Shown here: positions 27,179 through 36,183 of the stretch, piece by piece
Numbering within the stretch: the first letter of the stretch is position 1
Layout of the letters: every line of letters begins with the position of its first letter
Assembly (NCBI RefSeq): GCF_023151555.2
Contig: NZ_CP100427.1
Location: 15,851-79,850 of the forward strand
Source: Photobacterium sp. CCB-ST2H9
Lineage (GTDB): Bacteria > Pseudomonadota > Gammaproteobacteria > Enterobacterales > Vibrionaceae
DNA: 64,000 nucleotides
Direction of reading: 5' to 3'
Translations under genes and position numbers: made by a program
The notes under the pieces: generated by a model
What the model was told of the DNA's origin: nothing
What the model saw: only the letters and a program-made list of their open reading frames with translations
Databases searched by the model: none

Positions 27179-27781
27179 CTACAGTTGTTTGTTTCCTAAC
27201 GTCGAAAATTTCTGGAATATGATTGGGTAGCTAATGAAATTTCCTGGTTCATCTCGAGTGAGGTTGATGTTTGCTTTAACTGCAAAAACTCTGATAGTTT
27301 CATACAGTGTCTTATCGCCGGCATCGTTTACCGAATACACCCGAAGTGAAAAAACATAGTCTTTGGGGAGGTTTACGGTACCGTTATCGTTTTTGACTTT
27401 CTTTAGTAGCTTTTGAAACCACTTTTTGACACGACCATCTTGGTTATCTCTGACAGTCATTGTTACTTCGCCGGCGCTACTGCTGACGACTTTCCCAATA
27501 CTACCGGAGCCAACGTTTGTTACATCTGCATCAATTGAACCCAAGCTGAAGTCAATGTCTTTCACATATATCTCAAAGTCGTCTGGGCTATCATCTGCCT
27601 CAATCGTCCATTGCCAGCCTTGTTGAAACGGTGTTTCGACCAATTTTTTTACATACTTTTTTGCTTGCTGCATGTATGGATTCACGGGCTGAGAGCTAAA
27701 CCCCAGCGCGTTTCTCCCATCCTTTAATGCATCATGTAATGCGGTGTTTCCTATATTGAATATGTTGCCCAGGCTGAACAT
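27179..27781 (-). CDS. Tube-like baseplate protein (200 aa), gp48/gp54 type candidate
   Basis: The central part (DFEIYVKDIDFSLGSIDADV through EVTMTVRDNQDGRVKKWFQKLL, about 60-130) looks like the tube fold shared by T4 gp19 and the tube-initiator gp54, including the 'vRDdedG.vkkWF' element. Its slot, between the tube gene and the assembly chaperone, suits a tube-initiation protein at the baseplate. An inverted copy of the operator-like motif lies in the last codons (27192-27200). Confidence 0.55.
   Translation of the reverse strand: MFSLGNIFNIGNTALHDALKDGRNALGFSSQPVNPYMQQAKKYVKKLVETPFQQGWQWTIEADDSPDDFEIYVKDIDFSLGSIDADVTNVGSGSIGKVVSSSAGEVTMTVRDNQDGRVKKWFQKLLKKVKNDNGTVNLPKDYVFSLRVYSVNDAGDKTLYETIRVFAVKANINLTRDEPGNFISYPIIFQKFSTLGNKQL
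27192..27200 (+). promoter_or_regulatory. Operator-like motif inside coding sequence, reverse orientation
   Basis: TTTCCTAAC read on the plus strand, encoding Leu-Gly-Asn near the end of the 200-aa gene. The reversed orientation and coding position make it the copy most likely to be chance. Confidence 0.2.
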
Positions 27782-27787
27782 AATGAG

Positions 27788-28342
27788 TCACCCCATGATG
27801 CTAAAGGTTGATGCCATTGAACGGCTGGACTTGATGGTTTCCTCTAATCCAATTTTTCGGTCCATCAATTCAGACTGTGTCGGGAGATCGCTAACATCTA
27901 TTTTGCCGGCTGTTGATATCCGACGAATTCGTTCTGTATTGGGAATTGCGATTAAAGCCTGCAGATAGTCACTGATCAGCCCCTCAGCTGTCGGTGGTAA
28001 CTTGTAGGTCTCATAATCGGTATCAACCAGGTTCTCCCCATACGTCAAAGTAAGAGGCCATAGTTCTCCCCCGTACAGGGTCAATTCGATTTCGCCATCA
28101 AATACATTGGATAGAACGAACTGCCCCCGGGAATCTTTTATAACGATACGAAACAAAAATCCCGCTGGAGGGGTTAGGGTCTGAGATGGTTTGGTGTATT
28201 TCGCAACTTTGACTACGCCGGCAAGGTCTTGGTACGTTTGTAGCGCCTGTCGCAAAAGCGCATTCAAAGCACTTTTTTCATCATGCATTAGGGGATTAAA
28301 CCTGGCTTTAACATTTTCAAGTAACTCGTTTGGCGTAGTCAT
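27788..28342 (-). CDS. Virion structural protein, baseplate region (184 aa)
   Basis: No clear family is recognised. The protein has a helical N-terminus, a beta-rich middle (FLFRIVIKDSRGQFVLSNVFDGEIELTLYGG) and a helical C-terminus. It is packed tightly between the tube gene and a tube-like baseplate gene, with 6-10 bp gaps, so a role in the tube-baseplate junction is likely. Confidence 0.5.
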   Translation of the reverse strand: MTTPNELLENVKARFNPLMHDEKSALNALLRQALQTYQDLAGVVKVAKYTKPSQTLTPPAGFLFRIVIKDSRGQFVLSNVFDGEIELTLYGGELWPLTLTYGENLVDTDYETYKLPPTAEGLISDYLQALIAIPNTERIRRISTAGKIDVSDLPTQSELMDRKIGLEETIKSSRSMASTFSIMG

Positions 28343-28351
28343 AGTTATCCC

Positions 28352-28849
28352 TTAGAAGTCCTTCCAGTTGTATACAATCGTAAATGGCGGCTTGACCAAT
28401 GCAGCTTGGTCTTCCGTACTCAAATCAATTACATCAGAACGTAATTTGCAGTGCTCATATCGGTGAGCTGCACCTTCCGCAGAAATACCAGCTGTGGACT
28501 CAGGCGTCGCACGAATGGTGATGTCTAAATATTCCTTATTTTTCACAACCTTCTGTAACATCCGGAGTACGGGGCCGGCGATCGTCTCCACAGCAGTGCA
28601 GGCAATTTCACCACTGTTTTCAAGCGGACCATGCTGCACGAATTTCATGCCCATCGGTCCGAAATCTTCAACATCGGATCGACCCATGGCACCTATCTGT
28701 GTGCTTCGAATAAGCACAGAAATCTCCGGATATTGGTCGATTGTCATTTCAAACTCTGCACCCGATAATTTCTCGCCGGCTGAGAGGTTTTGATCGAATT
28801 TTACTTTCAGGAACGCGGTATTACCGCGACTATTAAAATGTCCACTCAT
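28352..28849 (-). CDS. Probable tail tube protein (165 aa)
   Basis: The size and beta-rich pattern (TAFLKVKFDQNLSAGEKLSGAEFEMTIDQYPEISVLIRSTQ, then EYLDITIRATPE) suit a major tail tube subunit of a contractile tail. It lies downstream of the sheath gene and upstream of the assembly chaperone and tape-measure-like genes. P1 has one tail tube gene; the match here is by fold impression and position. Confidence 0.6.
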   Translation of the reverse strand: MSGHFNSRGNTAFLKVKFDQNLSAGEKLSGAEFEMTIDQYPEISVLIRSTQIGAMGRSDVEDFGPMGMKFVQHGPLENSGEIACTAVETIAGPVLRMLQKVVKNKEYLDITIRATPESTAGISAEGAAHRYEHCKLRSDVIDLSTEDQAALVKPPFTIVYNWKDF

Positions 28850-28862
28850 GTCGAGTCCTTCA

Positions 28863-29477
28863 TTAAGTGAAATATTGCGGAATCTGAGAACGGTTGATCA
28901 TGCCTTTAGGTGACGCAGTAAGCGTGACCGTTTGGTAAGCAAAATATCCGTCGTTGGTTTTGGGTAGATTGAGGTCGTACTGCACATCATGGATTCGCAT
29001 TTTGATTTTGATACGCCGTCCAATATCAAATATTGCGTCCTGGGGCTCACGACCGATAATCGCATCATCTAAACTGACAGGAACGACCTCTGCCAGCTCG
29101 GGGCTGGCCATTTGTTTGAGTACGGTCAGGGGATCATTAACTTGTTTCTTTGCATCAGTGTATGCATGAAAGTACAGCGCCAGAGGAATCTGGGGCGGCT
29201 CTGTGCCTTCCCAGATTGATGCTGAGTTCGCCTGAGTTTTTAAAGTCTCAGATGATTGCCATTGGTAAACCTTCACCGCTTTATCTAACGCTTGAATGGC
29301 ACCAATGTGATCTCCTTGAAAGGGTGATTCCCAGATGCTGGATAATGCGACTGACGAACCTTCAGTTAGGTAACCCACGACGGTAACATGTCCAGCTTTA
29401 CCCATGTTCTGGGTAATGCTCACCTTGAAAGCATCTGAAATGCCATCGTCATGTGGTACGCCAATAATTCTCGACAT
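28863..29477 (-). CDS. Tail/baseplate structural protein (204 aa)
   Basis: A beta-rich protein with a central DAIIGREPQDAIFDIGRRIKIKMRIHDVQYDLNLP segment. It may be a second tube-like protein, since it and the 165-aa protein are consecutive and of similar size. No diagnostic motif was found. It is in one operon with the neighbours (13-14 bp gaps). Confidence 0.5.
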   Translation of the reverse strand: MSRIIGVPHDDGISDAFKVSITQNMGKAGHVTVVGYLTEGSSVALSSIWESPFQGDHIGAIQALDKAVKVYQWQSSETLKTQANSASIWEGTEPPQIPLALYFHAYTDAKKQVNDPLTVLKQMASPELAEVVPVSLDDAIIGREPQDAIFDIGRRIKIKMRIHDVQYDLNLPKTNDGYFAYQTVTLTASPKGMINRSQIPQYFT

Positions 29478-29490
29478 GGGTTACTCCTAA

Positions 29491-30186
29491 TTACAGGTTC
29501 CGTGATTTACGCATGCGCATTGATTTCTCGCGCTTTGCTTTCGCTGCACTGGAGTGAGATTTCTTCTGTGCTTGCTTCAAAGCTGCTTTTTGAGCGCTGG
29601 TCATACGTCGTTTGCGTTTAACTTTTTTGAAAACGAATTTCCCGTCTCGAATTACCCGTTTAGTTGACTCAAGAATTAGACTTTCTTTAGCTGCAAAATC
29701 GGCAATGAGTTCGTCGGTTGAAACGTTATCAGCCAGGGAAGATACGGCTTCAAATACTTTCTCAGCAGCGTCGTCATCCCCGTCAATCATTGCTTGCACA
29801 TCATCGCTTGAAGCGCCCACCTGCTGGCAGAAATCGGCCATTAGGTTCAGGAACGTTTCAAACTCGTCAAGCTGATCTTCATTTAATTCTTCGCCATCGA
29901 CGCCACCAGCCAGCCCATATGCCAGTGCTTCAAATGAATCAAATTCAGAGTCACCCTCTTCAGTCCAGATGATGACCGCCGCTGCAGCATCGGAGCGCAT
30001 GGATATTTTTGCATTCGTTGAAACAGCTTCATAAATCGCATCTTCAGATAAGCTTTCGAAAAACACTTTTTCCGTAACTTCCTGTTCTGCTGGTGGCGGA
30101 AGCTCTTCGTTGTCTTTTACCAATACTGATTCAAACAACATCTGTTGAAATAATGGCTGCTCGCCGCCAGGTGAGAAAATTGACAT
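29491..30186 (-). CDS. Bipolar-charge virion protein with basic C-terminal tail (231 aa)
   Basis: The first 170 residues are strongly acidic. The last 45 are extremely basic (KRKRRMTSAQKAALKQAQKK and following RMRKSRNL). Such tails occur in phage core or scaffold proteins that meet DNA. It sits between the sheath and tube genes, an unusual place for a head protein. Function is not known. Confidence 0.55.
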   Translation of the reverse strand: MSIFSPGGEQPLFQQMLFESVLVKDNEELPPPAEQEVTEKVFFESLSEDAIYEAVSTNAKISMRSDAAAAVIIWTEEGDSEFDSFEALAYGLAGGVDGEELNEDQLDEFETFLNLMADFCQQVGASSDDVQAMIDGDDDAAEKVFEAVSSLADNVSTDELIADFAAKESLILESTKRVIRDGKFVFKKVKRKRRMTSAQKAALKQAQKKSHSSAAKAKREKSMRMRKSRNL

Positions 30187-30198
30187 TTGAATACCCCC

Positions 30199-31773
30199 TT
30201 AGTGGATCACGATTGGTTCACAAGCGAAGCGTCGAGCTGAACCGGAGACGCACAATGCGTAACGTAGACGCCATAAATCTTTATCCAATTTGTCGACCAT
30301 TAGTTTGTACGGTTCTTCACCGTCGGTTTCTTTATCGGTCGGCGGTACAAGCGCTCCAATTGAGACATATCCTTCCAGTATGCGTTTCATACCCTTGATC
30401 GCCCCGTCATATGTAACGCCATCGGGCTCATGTTTCAGCCGGTTAGCCAAAACATACGCGTCACGACTAACAGCGTCTGTAACTGAAACGATCTGCTCAA
30501 ATCTCAGGTCGTTTTCGCGAACAGATGACGTCAACGAATCGTCAATCATCAGATATCCAGCTTCAGTAGTGCCGATTTTATTGATACGAACTTCGTACAT
30601 GAGTTCATAGTCCGGTTCACCAGCATTAGGTCTTTGACGAAGTGCTGTTCGAGAAATGATTGCTCTTTCTTCTCCTGCTGGGGTGTAATGGTATCCACCT
30701 GTCGGGGCAGTTTTTGCGATACCGATGGATTTGGCTCTGAAGGCAACGCCTGAAAGCCCCCAAACAGCACGAACTTTGTAAGTTGGATCTTTCGCGTCAA
30801 ACGGGAAATGATAGAAACATGCTCGATGCTCATTGATTGCCATGTCTTTTTTGGCTTTGCAGGCGTCTGCGTACGAAAGGCGCGGATTTACGTCATAAAA
30901 GCCACCAATCCGGCGCTTGTTGCTGATATCAATCAAGCCCTTGATAACAGCATTGTCGTAACAACCAAGCCCGAGAACATGCGTAAACTTCACCAGAGAT
31001 GAACTCAACGCGGACAACGCCTTTTTGTAATTTTCTGGAGAAATGGTGTTCAAATCCCCTTCTTCACCTCCGGTGAATTGGGTTCGAGGAATGCCATTTT
31101 TAATTGATGTGATATCGCCCACAATGGCACGGATAGGTGCATTCTGGTCTTCTAATACAGCTTCCAAATAAGCTGATCCACCCTGGTCATCAGTTGCTTC
31201 AGGGTCCAGGCCAACAATGTATCGCTTCTCGATACCGTCGTTGCCTGCCGTGTCTTTGCGATAAAGGAGCAATTCATATTTATTGCTGCCATATTTGTTT
31301 TCATCAGCAATTTTCATCTCGACAGAACGATCGGCCAAGGCATCGCCATCATTGATGTAGAAAGCTATTTTTTCGTTGCCCGCTTCATCTAATGTAATTG
31401 CCGTTTCAAAAGGTAATGCATCGTTTTCCACCGTTGGTGAACCGTTTTCTGCAACTTTAACCCGGATAACGGGGGTTTTTGCGTTGCCTGGTACTACGCG
31501 AACGATAATGCCAGGGCCGCCGTCAACGGCTTCCGCCAAGTGACGCATAGGTTCAGCCACCAGCCCTTTGCTGGGATGGTAAGCTTTACCTAAAAGTGCC
31601 TCATAGTTACTTTTGGTGACGGCAATTGGCTCATACGGTCGGCCTTTTCTTGAAATTACAATACCAGCAAAGATTGCTTGGTTTCCTGCGCTACCGGCTG
31701 ACATCGTGCCATCGGCATTGATGGCATAAATAACAGTTTCAGCCACGTTGCTCAGAGTATATGGAATATCCAT
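30199..31773 (-). CDS. Contractile tail sheath protein
   Basis: 524 residues with the sheath N-terminal (about 20-60, AGNQAIFAGIVISRKGRPYEPIAVTKSNYEALLGKAYHP, as in sheath proteins that set up an overlap with the next ring) and the conserved C-terminal half (RPNAGEPDYELMYEVRINKIGTTEAGYLMIDDSLT, then DAYVLANRLKHEPDGVT). It corresponds in role to P1 gp22. Its ATG overlaps the stop of the upstream 108-aa gene (TAATG). The capsid gene is 393 bp upstream. Confidence 0.8.
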   Translation of the reverse strand: MDIPYTLSNVAETVIYAINADGTMSAGSAGNQAIFAGIVISRKGRPYEPIAVTKSNYEALLGKAYHPSKGLVAEPMRHLAEAVDGGPGIIVRVVPGNAKTPVIRVKVAENGSPTVENDALPFETAITLDEAGNEKIAFYINDGDALADRSVEMKIADENKYGSNKYELLLYRKDTAGNDGIEKRYIVGLDPEATDDQGGSAYLEAVLEDQNAPIRAIVGDITSIKNGIPRTQFTGGEEGDLNTISPENYKKALSALSSSLVKFTHVLGLGCYDNAVIKGLIDISNKRRIGGFYDVNPRLSYADACKAKKDMAINEHRACFYHFPFDAKDPTYKVRAVWGLSGVAFRAKSIGIAKTAPTGGYHYTPAGEERAIISRTALRQRPNAGEPDYELMYEVRINKIGTTEAGYLMIDDSLTSSVRENDLRFEQIVSVTDAVSRDAYVLANRLKHEPDGVTYDGAIKGMKRILEGYVSIGALVPPTDKETDGEEPYKLMVDKLDKDLWRLRYALCVSGSARRFACEPIVIH

Positions 31774-32099
31774 TATTTATCCTCCGTCGATGCGTTGGTC
31801 GGTTTACGACCTCTGCCTGTCTTACCAGCGTTTGTAGATGAAGGCTTATCCCCTTCGGCGTCTTCCCCTTGATCATTATTCAAGGTTGTATCAGAAGGCT
31901 TCTCAGTCTCCGCCTGGGATTTAGCTGCTTTTATGATGATATTTTTTGCCACTGTCTGAACTTGGCTCTTAAAATTGGCGAAGTCTTCTAACGCCATATC
32001 AATATCTTGTCCTTTCGGACATTCAGAATATGGTTGTATGGCAATCCCCAAAACATGGACGGTCATTCCCGTGGGGTTGAAAATATGAACTTGTATCAT
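31773..32099 (-). CDS. Small structural or connector protein (108 aa)
   Basis: The first 65 residues look folded. The last 40 are disordered and rich in Thr, Glu, Lys and Gly. It lies between capsid and sheath genes, 67 bp after the capsid stop, and its stop overlaps the sheath start. A capsid decoration or head-tail role is possible but not shown. Confidence 0.5.
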   Translation of the reverse strand: MIQVHIFNPTGMTVHVLGIAIQPYSECPKGQDIDMALEDFANFKSQVQTVAKNIIIKAAKSQAETEKPSDTTLNNDQGEDAEGDKPSSTNAGKTGRGRKPTNASTEDK

Positions 32100-32107
32100 G
32101 GTAATCT

Positions 32108-32141
32108 GCCTTAAATGGCGGTTTGTATTAAACTAACCGCC
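32108..32141 (-). other. Hairpin between capsid and 108-aa genes
   Basis: GGCGGTT and AACCGCC form a stem around an 11-base loop, immediately after an operator motif on the minus strand. No T-run follows, so an attenuator or mRNA-processing role is more likely than termination. Confidence 0.4.
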
Positions 32142-32143
32142 GT

Positions 32144-32152
32144 GTTAGGAAG
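32144..32152 (-). promoter_or_regulatory. C1-type operator motif between capsid and sheath transcription units
   Basis: ACTTCCTAACA on the minus strand, 14 bp after the capsid stop and 45 bp before the next start. Confidence 0.6.
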
Positions 32153-32165
32153 TGCGTGTATCTGA

Positions 32166-33854
32166 TCAGGCTACTTCGGATTCAGGCTTACCGGCAGTTG
32201 TCAATTCTTCCGGTTTCTTGTCTGTGACTGTCAGCAGGACAAAGTAATTTTCACCATCAAAAGGATGGATATCGCCATACGAAAGTTCCCAAATCGTGTC
32301 ACGTGATTTCAGGTTTGCACCAATCGGATGGTCATAATGAACCGGTGGGATTGCATCACCAGCAATATAGCCTGCTTCAGAGTGAGATTTACCGCGTCCA
32401 TAACACAGAGCCTGCCATGGAGAGAGCTCTTCTACTGTGTTATCTGGAACTTCGTAAATACGATACATGCCGAACAGCTTTCCAACATAGTGAACTTTAG
32501 GTAGCTGAGTGTAGTTTGGTGTAATTTCGAAATACTCACGGCCTAATGTCTTCAGTAATGTGCAAAGCTGTGTACCAACATATGCGCCCCGCATGCCACT
32601 TGTTTGCGTTAATTTAAGCAATAGACTAGAAATGCCCATGAATTTATCTTGCAACAGTGCACGATGGAGGCGCCAGTCTTGACCAACCGGTGTATATACA
32701 TTGAATGATTGGTGGTGTTGCACAGCAAACATCATGTCATTCAGGTGGCGAATTGATTTTTCATTGGCCATGACATCACGCAATGAGGTCAAATTTAATG
32801 CTTTTGCATCAATGCCAAATTCACGTTGTACTTTGAAAATAGTCTGAATGGTGCTTTCTGACGCCATTGCCGCTTGTGAAGGGCGCAATTTTTTCGACGT
32901 CATTTCATGATCAATAACGGGAATCAGCTCAGGACTATTCTCAATATCTATCTCGAACCGAACTGTAATTTCTGAACCTTCAGGCAGAGCTTTGACTGTG
33001 CTGAATTCGATGTCACCAGATACGTAGTCGATTGCTGAATTGATGATAGCAACGGTATCTTCTCCGACTTTGATTTCTCCGTAAAGTCTGCCTGGATTTT
33101 CTAAATCATTGGCCACCGCTTTGCGGTTGAAATAAACAAAGACGCTTCCTTTTTTCATCGGGATTTTCTGTTTGTGCTTCAGGTCCTGACTAGAAACGAA
33201 TTTAAAGTCTTTCTTATTGCCGTCGGGTTGTTTTTCTTTAGGCAACTTATACCGCTGCTTCATCTGAGAGTATTGACCGGTTGCAGACTGGTCAAGCACT
33301 TGCCCGCGAGTGTAATCACCGAAGTTTGAAGCTGCTGTGCGGAAAACTTTGAAAATTTCGATTTCATCGTTCGCCCCTGGAACATAGGTGATGGCATCGT
33401 TTGTTGCGGTGGCCAGAATCGTAGGTAGAACCAGGCCAATCATTTTGGCGCGAGTCTCTACCCCTTCTGACGTTGACATGGACACTCCCAATGATTCGAA
33501 CATTAAATTGGCATCTGTGCTTTGATTCGGATCTGCACTTCCAATCAGGATGTTTTCCATTGCTCGATGAGCAGAGGCAAGCATTTCATCGCGAGGAAGC
33601 TCGCCGTGGATTTTTTCATACTCAACGACTGCTGATGCCATTCCTGTCGCGATTTCTTTGCGGTGTTCAGGAGTCAGGCTTTCAAACAGTGGCATATCAG
33701 ATGCGGCACTATCAATTGCAGCTGCACGCTCTGAAGCGTTAGTGATGAATTGGCCGCCTTGGAATTGGCTATGAACGCAAAGGGCGCGCATTTGAGCACT
33801 GCGCATGGCGATTTCTTTCACACGTTCTTCATATCGTTTTTTTGTTTGTGGCAT
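32166..33854 (-). CDS. Major capsid protein, P1 gp23-like
   Basis: 562 residues, close to the length of P1 gp23. The N-terminal 130 residues are helical and charged, as in the processed delta domain of large capsid proteins. A T4-type HK97 fold follows, with ETRAKMIGLVLPTILATATNDAITYVPGANDEIEIF near 130-165, an insertion with IPMKKGSVFVYFNRKAV, and a C-terminal ...EYFEITPNYTQLPKVHYVGKLFGMYRIYEVP. It is the first gene of the capsid-sheath block, and an operator motif overlaps its ribosome binding region. Confidence 0.8.
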   Translation of the reverse strand: MPQTKKRYEERVKEIAMRSAQMRALCVHSQFQGGQFITNASERAAAIDSAASDMPLFESLTPEHRKEIATGMASAVVEYEKIHGELPRDEMLASAHRAMENILIGSADPNQSTDANLMFESLGVSMSTSEGVETRAKMIGLVLPTILATATNDAITYVPGANDEIEIFKVFRTAASNFGDYTRGQVLDQSATGQYSQMKQRYKLPKEKQPDGNKKDFKFVSSQDLKHKQKIPMKKGSVFVYFNRKAVANDLENPGRLYGEIKVGEDTVAIINSAIDYVSGDIEFSTVKALPEGSEITVRFEIDIENSPELIPVIDHEMTSKKLRPSQAAMASESTIQTIFKVQREFGIDAKALNLTSLRDVMANEKSIRHLNDMMFAVQHHQSFNVYTPVGQDWRLHRALLQDKFMGISSLLLKLTQTSGMRGAYVGTQLCTLLKTLGREYFEITPNYTQLPKVHYVGKLFGMYRIYEVPDNTVEELSPWQALCYGRGKSHSEAGYIAGDAIPPVHYDHPIGANLKSRDTIWELSYGDIHPFDGENYFVLLTVTDKKPEELTTAGKPESEVA

Positions 33855-33869
33855 GTAGCTTGTCCTTTT

Positions 33870-33878
33870 GTTAGGAAA
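33870..33878 (-). promoter_or_regulatory. C1-type operator motif at the capsid gene leader
   Basis: GTTTCCTAACAAAAGGA on the minus strand. The AAAGGA Shine-Dalgarno sequence follows directly, so the motif lies about 15 bases before the ATG, downstream of any promoter. Confidence 0.65.
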
Positions 33879-34073
33879 CGGTGGCCGGAAGTTTTTAGCT
33901 CAGTCACAGCCTATTTTGTCGATTCTAAGATAAAAAAAAATTCTTTAACAGTAACCGGCGTGAATGTAAATCATTGAAATGGCGTTACTTTATTTGGTTT
34001 TCTCACATCTCGCGTCGAGTAACGGCGCCGGGGAGGTAAAACAGTTTGTAAATTCACGGCTTTAAGGATTTAC

Positions 34074-34841
34074 TTAAATTGGGCTTATTTTATTGACCGC
34101 TTCCCCAATTATTGGATTATCTTTTGTGATTCTAATGAGCGTTAAATTAACGGCGTCGTTAAATGCTTTGATCGCATTTTCACGCTCTACACTCGCATTG
34201 TCTGCAGCGGATTGAACGGAGGCAGATGACTCCCCGACTAAACCGAGTAATGGCGATAATTTTTTTATCATGGCCATTGCTGCAGTTTTTAATTCTTCAC
34301 TCAATGGAGGTTGGACTGCCGGTGTTGTTTCCGCTCCTCCGGTGCTTGAGGTGATCGGTGTCAACGCTGAATTGACTCGTTCCATTAAATCAATGATGCC
34401 TGGCACTTCACTTTCAATGGATTGCAAGGCTTCTCGGTTAGCAACAACCAGAGAGGTGTCTGAAAACGGTTTGATGCTGGGGGCGGGCTTGTTTTGTTCT
34501 TCCTCGGATAAACCCTGAACTTGACGCAAAACTTTGACGCCGGCACTAACATTCATTAAGTCAGAAGGGTCTTTTGCAACATTCAGATATAGTCGCCAGG
34601 ATCTGTTTGCAAGCTGGGATTTTTCCGTTTCAGAAATCAGCTTCTCAATTTGAATCGGTAACTGGTCAATGCCATCCGCAGTATAATCTATTCCCACCAT
34701 CAGGGCGGATTTCAGCCGTGTTTCTAAGTTTCCTGCAGTCTCGACATTGTCAGCAGCGATGTGGGAGGATTGCGGGTCCTGGATGCCTCCGGACTGAATG
34801 TAATTTTTGAACTGTTCGACAAGCTCTGGAGTGTTAAGCAT
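34074..34841 (-). CDS. Hypothetical virion or morphogenesis protein (255 aa)
   Basis: No family is recognised. It is largely helical, with a Pro/Thr-rich linker near 165-180, and has no signal or membrane segment. GAGGAC precedes the ATG. It lies between the 3-TM holin gene and the capsid gene; a 219-bp gap separates it from the capsid start. Confidence 0.5.
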   Translation of the reverse strand: MLNTPELVEQFKNYIQSGGIQDPQSSHIAADNVETAGNLETRLKSALMVGIDYTADGIDQLPIQIEKLISETEKSQLANRSWRLYLNVAKDPSDLMNVSAGVKVLRQVQGLSEEEQNKPAPSIKPFSDTSLVVANREALQSIESEVPGIIDLMERVNSALTPITSSTGGAETTPAVQPPLSEELKTAAMAMIKKLSPLLGLVGESSASVQSAADNASVERENAIKAFNDAVNLTLIRITKDNPIIGEAVNKISPI

Positions 34842-34922
34842 GGTGGGTCCTCATCTTCATAAATTGAATCTAAGGTAGCCCGGCCTTGTGTAAACAGGAT
34901 CAAATTGTATGGGTTGGTGTGT

Positions 34923-35264
34923 TTACAAAATGCCAGCTAGTAGCTTGATTAAAGTGGCCAATAGCTCTGAGATGTTAATGCTGGAAGGTGGAACCTGCTC
35001 CGGCCCCACAATCATCGCCAGCATATCGCGAAAAACTGCATAGTAGAGAGTTGTCAGACTGATTGTATACATGATCGCGCTTCGACCACCAGCTACCAGC
35101 GGATTTGGGTTTATTGCTGAAAGCCGTTCCAACTTGACTTGAAACTCCTTTCGCTCAGCATCTGATGTCACGAATTTATCCAGCACACTCCCGAGTTCTG
35201 AAACGATGCCGGCTGATTCTTTTTTATTGTTTGTAAATGAAAACAATGTGCTCAAAATACTCAT
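34923..35264 (-). CDS. 3-TM-type holin family protein
   Basis: 113 residues. A charged N-terminal coiled segment (LGSVLDKFVTSDAERKEFQVKLERLS, about 26-51) is followed by RSAIMYTISLTTLYYAVF and a C-terminal hydrophobic ISELLATLIKLLAGIL. This matches 3-TM holins first described for gene transfer agent release. With the LydA-like protein it is the second predicted holin. It sits downstream of the lytic transglycosylase gene, separated by 111 bp containing an operator motif. Confidence 0.65.
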   Translation of the reverse strand: MSILSTLFSFTNNKKESAGIVSELGSVLDKFVTSDAERKEFQVKLERLSAINPNPLVAGGRSAIMYTISLTTLYYAVFRDMLAMIVGPEQVPPSSINISELLATLIKLLAGIL

Positions 35265-35374
35265 TGTTGATATCTCCGTTAGTTAGTTGCATTAATTCAA
35301 CATGGTTCATGTAAAATCACTTGTTATTCAACATTTTGTCACTATTTTTTGTTTTTCTTTAGCTTGGGGTGCTT

Positions 35375-35383
35375 GTTAGGAAG
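35375..35383 (-). promoter_or_regulatory. C1-type operator motif overlapping the transglycosylase stop codon
   Basis: ACTTCCTAACAAG on the minus strand. Its TAA ends the transglycosylase gene, and the holin start is 111 bp downstream. Confidence 0.6.
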
Positions 35384-35879
35384 TGTGTGAGTAAAATTTT
35401 TCCAGCATCCTCAAGCAGCCCGAGTGTTGCACCTTTTTCATGTATTCACCAACACTACCTTTGCCTGCCTCAGTGTTGTAGAACATTTTCCAATATTCAG
35501 CTCTGAGCTGTAGTGTTGATGGAATTGGCTCTTTCCTCGTTGCATAGCGTAATCTGGCCCAGATCATTGAGAGAAGCGGGCTATGTTCCAGTTCCCTGTA
35601 CTCGACCTTTAGAATTGATACACCGAACCGATCTTGGACTGCGTGTGCAAACTTGTGATTCCCATACTTCTCCTGCAGCCAGATAAAAGTACCTTCGTCG
35701 ACTTGCATCAGGCCTGTGCCGGCACCGTATTGTGTTGGGTCCCGATACTCTCCCAATAACGTTTCTGCGGCACATGTTTCTACCAACATTGACACAGTGT
35801 CATTCGTAGCAGTACCAATCACCTCGCATACCGCAATTGCTATTTCCAGAACCTGATGTTTTTGTGTTATTCCATACAT
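35376..35879 (-). CDS. Lytic transglycosylase-like tail lysozyme (167 aa)
   Basis: The catalytic region looks like a transglycosylase (SLT-type): VETCAAETLLGEYRD with the likely catalytic Glu near 34, followed by YGAGTGLMQVDEGTF, the conserved G-LMQV. The ATG at 35879 is preferred because the upstream option at 35939 would start inside the PAAR gene. Its place next to PAAR, spike and hub genes suggests a baseplate enzyme that cuts cell wall during injection, though a lysis role with the adjacent holin is also possible. Confidence 0.65.
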   Translation of the reverse strand: MYGITQKHQVLEIAIAVCEVIGTATNDTVSMLVETCAAETLLGEYRDPTQYGAGTGLMQVDEGTFIWLQEKYGNHKFAHAVQDRFGVSILKVEYRELEHSPLLSMIWARLRYATRKEPIPSTLQLRAEYWKMFYNTEAGKGSVGEYMKKVQHSGCLRMLEKFYSHTS

Positions 35880-35890
35880 AATAATCTCGC

Positions 35891-36175
35891 CTATGAGATG
35901 GTCATTAAGGGTTGGCCTGTCGCCACGACAGAACCGCATGAAATGACGTCCCCGACCATTACAGCGGGTTGGCCATTGATTGTTAACTTGCTGGACCCAA
36001 TCGCTATACCAGGATGCGGTGGGTTATCAGGTTTTACGTGGGGTATGAATATCCCACCTGTTGCCATTACTGGAAAACCATTAACAGTAAACAACGGAAC
36101 ACCTGTTACCGATGGCCGGGGTGGGAATCCATCGTGGCCAGAACAAATTGAGCTTAAAATGGCGATAGGTTGCAT
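35891..36175 (-). CDS. PAAR-repeat spike tip protein
   Basis: 94 residues made of short Gly/Pro-rich beta repeats typical of PAAR proteins: GHDGFPPRPSVTGVPLFTVNG, then HPGIAIGSSKLTINGQPAVMVGD and a Cys-containing ISCGSVVATG. PAAR proteins sharpen the tip of VgrG/gp5-type spikes. It lies 9 bp after the spike gene. Confidence 0.8.
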   Translation of the reverse strand: MQPIAILSSICSGHDGFPPRPSVTGVPLFTVNGFPVMATGGIFIPHVKPDNPPHPGIAIGSSKLTINGQPAVMVGDVISCGSVVATGQPLMTIS

Positions 36176-36183
36176 AATCTCTC

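Noticed and set aside
29362..29370. GTTAGGTAA resembling the operator motif
   Set aside because: It lies inside the 204-aa coding frame, has a mismatch, and no promoter or gene start is near.
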